Source: CAVXJN01 sp963762165 (GTDB lineage: Bacteria; Pseudomonadota; Gammaproteobacteria; JASBUN01). From it: 64,000 nt of DNA. Under the pieces are notes generated by a model, which was not told the origin of the DNA, ran no database searches, and saw only the letters and a list, made by a program, of their open reading frames with translations. Within the stretch, counting starts at the first letter, position 1, and each line of letters starts with the position of its first letter. The stretch spans positions 558,001 through 622,000 of the forward strand of contig CAVXJN010000003.1 of NCBI GenBank assembly GCA_963762165.1, read 5' to 3'. Positions 60,348 through 64,000 of the stretch are shown piece after piece. Position numbers and translations under genes: made by a program.

Positions 60348-61166
60348 CTAGCGCTTGGCGTTCGGATGAAACAGCTGCTGGCCGTCCACACGGTAGCTCG
60401 CGATCACGGCTTGCCCTTCCGGACCGGTGATCCAATCGATGAACTTGCGCCCGGCCTTCGCTTTGACGTTGGGATACTTCTTGGGATTGACCAGGATGAC
60501 GCCGTACTGGTTGAACAGCTTCGGGTCGCCTTCCACCAGGACTTTGAAGTCGCCCTTGTTCTTGAACGCAATCCAGGTGGCGCGATCGCTGAGGGTATAG
60601 GCTTGCATGCCAATCGCGGCATTCAACGTCGCGCCCATGCCTGAGCCCGTCTCCCGGTACCACTTGCCGCTGGCGGACTTTATGTCCACGCCGGCGTCTT
60701 TCCACAACGACTTTTCCTTCTTGTCTGTCCCGCTGTCGTCGCCCCGCGAGGCGAACTTGGATCTGGATTCGGCGATTTTTTTCAGAGCAGCCGGCGCGTC
60801 CTTCATGCCGCCGATCGCGGCCGGATCGGCTTTCGGTCCGACGATCACGAAGTCGTTGTACATGACGTCGTAACGTTTGACGCCGTAGCCTTCCTTGACG
60901 AACTTCAGCTCTGCCGGCTTGGCGTGCACCAGCAACACATCGCCGTCGCCATTCTTGGCGTTCTTGATCGCCTGCCCGGTACCCACTGCCACTACCCGCA
61001 CTTCGATGCCCGTTTTGGCGGTGAACTTGGGTAGCATGTAGTCCAGCAGTCCAGAATTCTGGGTCGAAGTTGTCGACTGCACGACGATGAACTGATCGGC
61101 GGACTTGGCGGGAGCCGCAACGCTCAGCAGGACCGTGATGGCCGTGGCGAATAAACTTCTGATCAT
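60348..61166 (-). CDS. tupA: Tungstate ABC transporter substrate-binding protein
   Basis: A 272-residue periplasmic protein with a signal peptide (about 1-22) and the oxyanion-binding start VVQSTTSTQNSGLLDYML, typical of TupA, which binds tungstate far better than molybdate. It ends the operon tupB-tupC-tupA, 33 bases after tupC. Some homologues are annotated as sulfate- or phosphate-type binding proteins; the TTSTQ(N/D)SGL motif favours Tup. Confidence 0.9.
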   Translation of the reverse strand: MIRSLFATAITVLLSVAAPAKSADQFIVVQSTTSTQNSGLLDYMLPKFTAKTGIEVRVVAVGTGQAIKNAKNGDGDVLLVHAKPAELKFVKEGYGVKRYDVMYNDFVIVGPKADPAAIGGMKDAPAALKKIAESRSKFASRGDDSGTDKKEKSLWKDAGVDIKSASGKWYRETGSGMGATLNAAIGMQAYTLSDRATWIAFKNKGDFKVLVEGDPKLFNQYGVILVNPKKYPNVKAKAGRKFIDWITGPEGQAVIASYRVDGQQLFHPNAKR

Positions 61167-61199
61167 GACAGAACTCCTTTGTCTTTCGGGGGGGCGGGT

Positions 61200-61970
61200 T
61201 CAAACCAGGATGCGGCCTTCGAGGAAGGCACGGGCGGCATCGCTTTGCGGGCGATTGAAAAATTCATCCACGGGGGCGCGTTCGGTCAGGCGGCCGTTTT
61301 GCACAAACAGTACTTCGTCGGCCAGGCGCTGGGCCTGGCCGCGGTCGTGGGTGACCAGCACGATCTTGGTGCCGGCGCGTTCGGCGGTGCGAATCAAGTC
61401 TTCCACGGCAAGAACCGAAGCCGGGTCCAGACTGGCGGTGGGTTCGTCCAGGAACAGCACCTGGGGTCGGGTACTCAGGGCCCGGGCCATGGCCAGGCGT
61501 TGTTGTTCGCCTCCCGAAAGCACCCGCGCGGGGCTGCGGGCAAGATGTTCGAGGTGGGCCAGCCGCAATACTTCCTGCAACCGCGCTTCCCGTTGCTCGC
61601 GCGGCACCCCGGCCACCGACATGGCGTAACGGATATTGGCGGCCGCGGAACGGCGCAACAGCACCGGGCGCTGGAATACCATGGATTCTCGTCGGGTCAC
61701 TTGGCGGTCGGCGTCGTGGCCGCCCCAGCGCACCTGGCCCGCCGTCGGCCGCAGCAAGCCGTGCAGCAATCGCAACAACACGCTCTTGCCGGCGCCGTTG
61801 GGGCCCATGATCACGCTGCGTACCCCAGCGCTCAGGGTAAGGTCGATGCCGTCAATCAAGCGCCGCCCATGCACCTCGAACACCAGTCCACGGGCCTCCA
61901 GCGGTAGCACGCTGTGGTCGATATCCAGGGCCGCCGGCGCGGCTACGGCGCTGCAAATGGCCTCAGGCAT
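61200..61970 (-). CDS. tupC: Tungstate ABC transporter ATP-binding protein
   Basis: A 256-residue ATPase with Walker A GPNGAGKS, signature LSGGEQQRLAMARAL, Walker B VLFLDEPTASLDP and switch histidine LVTHD. I chose ATG 61970 (MPEAICSAV), eight bases inside the end of tupB; a longer frame adds non-family residues. Confidence 0.92.
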   Translation of the reverse strand: MPEAICSAVAAPAALDIDHSVLPLEARGLVFEVHGRRLIDGIDLTLSAGVRSVIMGPNGAGKSVLLRLLHGLLRPTAGQVRWGGHDADRQVTRRESMVFQRPVLLRRSAAANIRYAMSVAGVPREQREARLQEVLRLAHLEHLARSPARVLSGGEQQRLAMARALSTRPQVLFLDEPTASLDPASVLAVEDLIRTAERAGTKIVLVTHDRGQAQRLADEVLFVQNGRLTERAPVDEFFNRPQSDAARAFLEGRILV

Positions 61971-62670
61971 AAGCGGTCCTCGTCGCCGTCGAACGCACGG
62001 CCATGACCGCGGCGTTGACGCCCACGGCGAGACTGATGAGGATGATGCCCAGCGCCAGGGCAAGCGCCAGGTTGCCCTTTGAGGTCTCCAGGGCGATGGT
62101 GGTGGTCATGACCCGGGTGACGTGGTTGATGTTGCCGCCGACGATGATCACCGCGCCGACCTCGGCGATGGCCCGGCCGAAACCTGCCAACGCAACGGTC
62201 AGCAGGCTGTAGCGACCGTCCCACAACAGGGTGGGCAGAGCGCGCCAGGGGCCGACGCCCAGCGAGCGCAACTGCTCGTCGTATTCCCGGTGGAGGTCCT
62301 CCACCGACTGGCGGCTGAGCGCGGTAATGATGGGTGCTACCAGTACGGCCTGGGCGATGATCATGGCGGCAGGTGTATACAGCAGTTCCAGAACGCCCAG
62401 GGGCCCGGCATGGGACAACAACAAGTACAGCAGCAGCCCGACCACCACCGGCGGCAGCCCCATCATGGCGTTGACCAGCACCACGGCGACCCCGCGCCCC
62501 GGAAAATTGCGCACCGCAAGGGCGGCACCCAAGGGCAGGCCGACGGCACAGGCGATGGCCACGGCGCTGAGGCTGACCTTCAGGGACAGGGCCACGATCT
62601 CGGCCAATTCCGGATCGCCCGAAAAAATCAGATGAAAGGCCAGCCCGAAGGCCGAACCGAAGTCCTGCAT
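61963..62670 (-). CDS. tupB: Tungstate ABC transporter permease
   Basis: A 235-residue inner-membrane permease with five or so helices and the ATPase-contact (EAA) loop LRSLGVGPWRALPTLLWDGRYS. It begins the tup operon, with GGGGAG six bases upstream. The inverted repeat at 62698-62751 lies just before it. Confidence 0.92.
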   Translation of the reverse strand: MQDFGSAFGLAFHLIFSGDPELAEIVALSLKVSLSAVAIACAVGLPLGAALAVRNFPGRGVAVVLVNAMMGLPPVVVGLLLYLLLSHAGPLGVLELLYTPAAMIIAQAVLVAPIITALSRQSVEDLHREYDEQLRSLGVGPWRALPTLLWDGRYSLLTVALAGFGRAIAEVGAVIIVGGNINHVTRVMTTTIALETSKGNLALALALGIILISLAVGVNAAVMAVRSTATRTAYA

Positions 62671-62697
62671 GGCAACTCCCCAACCCTGCTTCTAATC

Positions 62698-62751
62698 TGC
62701 TAAATTTGTCGTTGTTATGTGTATTTTTCGCACTCTAGGGGAAATTTAGCA
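62698..62751. promoter_or_regulatory. Paired inverted 10-bp elements upstream of the tup operon
   Basis: TGCTAAATTT (62698-62707) and its exact reverse complement AAATTTAGCA (62742-62751) are centred 44 bp apart, about four helical turns, in an AT-rich stretch 30-80 bases upstream of tupB. They are likely binding sites for a regulator acting as a bridge, plausibly the HTH-PBP protein. Confidence 0.5.
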
Positions 62752-62816
62752 AGTTTCAGCAGCGGATCCCGGATCTGCGCGCCGGAGAGGGAAGAGTGCC
62801 GCGCTTGGTGGGGGGC

Positions 62817-62843
62817 GGGTCGGGCGACCTGCCCGCCCGACCC
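62817..62843. repeat. Perfect 10-bp inverted repeat hairpin
   Basis: GGGTCGGGCG and CGCCCGACCC with a seven-base loop. No T run follows on either strand; role unknown. Confidence 0.4.
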
Positions 62844-62891
62844 AGGTGGTCTGGCGTCGGGTCTCAGTCCCTGGGGGGAAATATGCCGGAG

Positions 62892-62943
62892 AAAAACAAA
62901 CGGGGCCGGCGGACAAGCGCGTGGCGCGCCGTTGCCGGCCCCG
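62892..62943 (-). terminator. Rho-independent terminator of the MBL-fold gene
   Basis: On the minus strand CGGGGCCGGC pairs with GCCGGCCCCG across a 23-base loop and is followed by TTTGTTTTT. Confidence 0.75.
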
Positions 62944-62970
62944 ATGCGAACCCCTCTGCGCGGGCGTCGC

Positions 62971-64000
62971 TCAGTCGCGGTCGTGGCGAGCGGAATCCAC
63001 CCCGAGGTTCAGTACTTGAAGGTCTCTTGCCTCGATGATCCGGCCGCGATAACCCTGGTCGCGCACCAGGCGTTTGACCTGACCGATGCGAGGATTGGTG
63101 ACCGTGGTGATATGGGACAACAGCAGCGTGTTGGGATTTGCGGCCGCCGCGACTTCGCCCATGCGCGTAGGCGTGGTGTGCAAGGCGTAAAACACGGCAT
63201 CGACGTTGGGATCGGGGATGTTATCCATGATCGCCGTGTCGTAGATCAGCAGGTCGGCGCCCTGCGCGGCAGTGATCATGTTGTCCGTCTGGGAGTTGGT
63301 GTCACCGGAAAATACCAGGGTCCTGCCCTTGTACTCGATGCGATAGGCCATTGCCGGCGCCGGCCCGTGATGCACGCCGATCGCTTTGACCACCAAACCG
63401 TCGGGCTCGCTGAGGATGGTGCGCATGCCCGCCTGAGGATCCGGCGCGACATCGTGCACCTGATAGTCGAACTCACCGGCGCGGATGGCGCGGGTAAATA
63501 CGTGCAGATAGCGATCGACACCGTCCTGAAGACTGAAGTGCTTGTCGGCAAACTCACTGGTCGACGGGTATTGCGCCGCAGTGGCCTGGGGAAAGGCGGC
63601 TGCCGGGAACGGAATGCCGTTGGCGTCCGGGCCATAAATGCGGATCGGCGCCGTGCGCCCGGGCGGAAACGGATAGTTGCCGCGGGCGTGGAAATAGATG
63701 GTTTTGACCATCGCCGGCAAGTCACTCATATGGTCGATATGCAGGTGGCTCAGCAGCACCAGGTCAAGGTCTTTGATGTTGGTTCCGGCCGTGGCCAGGT
63801 TTTTGAAGGTGCCACCTCCCGCGTCCATGAGCAGGCGCGGTTTGCCGTCGGTGAATATCAGATAGCCGGCGCTGGCGCGGCCGTCGTCGTTGGCTGCCGG
63901 GCCGCCGGAACCCAGCACCAATACCGATAGCGGCCCATGGATGCGGCCCACGATCCGCGTGTCGTGCGGCCGCTGACCGTCGGCGTACACGGCGCCGGAC
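62971..64000 (-). CDS. MBL-fold metallo-hydrolase (5' end at or beyond window edge)
   Basis: At least 339 residues of a secreted-type metallo-beta-lactamase-fold hydrolase. The metal motif SHLHIDHMSDLP matches HxHxDH, with later ligands in FSGDTN and LLLSHITTV. It resembles RNase Z-like/arylsulfatase-like periplasmic hydrolases; substrate unknown. A GTG at 63990 is possible, but the frame stays open to the edge and the first residues (AVYADGQ) look like the end of a signal peptide, so the start is probably outside. Confidence 0.85.
   Translation of the reverse strand, partial: SGAVYADGQRPHDTRIVGRIHGPLSVLVLGSGGPAANDDGRASAGYLIFTDGKPRLLMDAGGGTFKNLATAGTNIKDLDLVLLSHLHIDHMSDLPAMVKTIYFHARGNYPFPPGRTAPIRIYGPDANGIPFPAAAFPQATAAQYPSTSEFADKHFSLQDGVDRYLHVFTRAIRAGEFDYQVHDVAPDPQAGMRTILSEPDGLVVKAIGVHHGPAPAMAYRIEYKGRTLVFSGDTNSQTDNMITAAQGADLLIYDTAIMDNIPDPNVDAVFYALHTTPTRMGEVAAAANPNTLLLSHITTVTNPRIGQVKRLVRDQGYRGRIIEARDLQVLNLGVDSARHDRD

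Larger units (their letters stand above)
62671..62970. other. 300-bp gap between tupB and the MBL-fold gene
   Basis: It holds the tup promoter region with a repeated operator-like element, a perfect 10-bp hairpin (62817-62843) and the terminator of the MBL-fold gene. No gene is seen. Confidence 0.7.

Noticed and set aside
62719..63930. 403-codon plus-strand open frame opposite the MBL-fold gene
   Set aside because: The minus strand carries the HxHxDH metal motif and a clear terminator; the plus frame reads like a shadow.

Overview
This window is high-GC, densely packed chromosomal DNA from a Gammaproteobacterium. Conserved blocks such as LysM-dprA-smg-topA-(hypothetical)-tsaC-hemF, facing def-fmt-rsmB-DUF4390-ntrY/ntrX-trkA-trkH, together with LpxL-type acyltransferases and an Mla-type lipid transporter, are typical of that class, perhaps a Chromatiales-like lineage. 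The lineage below class is a guess. I saw no rRNA, tRNA, CRISPR array, insertion sequence or phage gene.

Layout. 0-6.2 kb (minus): truncated AAA-type NTP/NDP exchange transporter-like MFS protein, DUF1028 protein, polyphosphate kinase, hemB, ArsR-rhodanese regulator. 6.3-12.6 kb (plus): a tightly overlapping run encoding an HDOD-PP2C (SpoIIE) phosphatase, an RsbW-like kinase and a STAS protein, followed by MlaE, MlaF, MlaD and a PqiC-like lipoprotein. 12.6-13.0 kb is a hairpin-rich gap ending in a strong terminator. 13-24 kb: rubredoxin/OxyR, TlpA-like fusion, CDF exporter, hemF, tsaC, topA, smg, dprA, LysM protein. 24.2-36 kb (plus): def-fmt-rsmB, DUF4390, NtrY/NtrX-like pair, trkA, two trkH copies, methyltransferase. 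36-41 kb: TPR protein, two LpxL-like acyltransferases around a ruined HD-GYP gene, DUF2007, ttcA. 41-53 kb (plus): CheB-CheR-PAS-kinase-receiver protein, TetR regulator, PAS-GGDEF-EAL protein, metH. 53-64 kb: small proteins, DUF6647-like protein, TPR lipoprotein/secreted protein, GGDEF-EAL plus PhnD-like binding protein, an HTH-PBP regulator convergent with a tungstate (tup) ABC operon, and an MBL-fold hydrolase.

The most interesting unit is the phosphatase/kinase/STAS trio in front of the Mla genes. MlaB in the ordinary Mla system is itself a STAS protein, so the arrangement suggests that lipid transport is gated by Ser phosphorylation of an MlaB-like STAS subunit. Its promoter shares a near-perfect 16-bp palindrome with the divergent ArsR-rhodanese gene.

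From about 34 to 59 kb at least seven genes carry single-base frameshifts, nearly all one extra base and mostly in short homopolymers. In metH (four) and ttcA (two) the corrected reading frames are perfectly family-like. This looks more like residual sequence error than gene decay, except for the HD-GYP gene, which also has an in-frame TAG and an apparent base loss. These genes are typed as pseudogene because the reading frame as given is broken.
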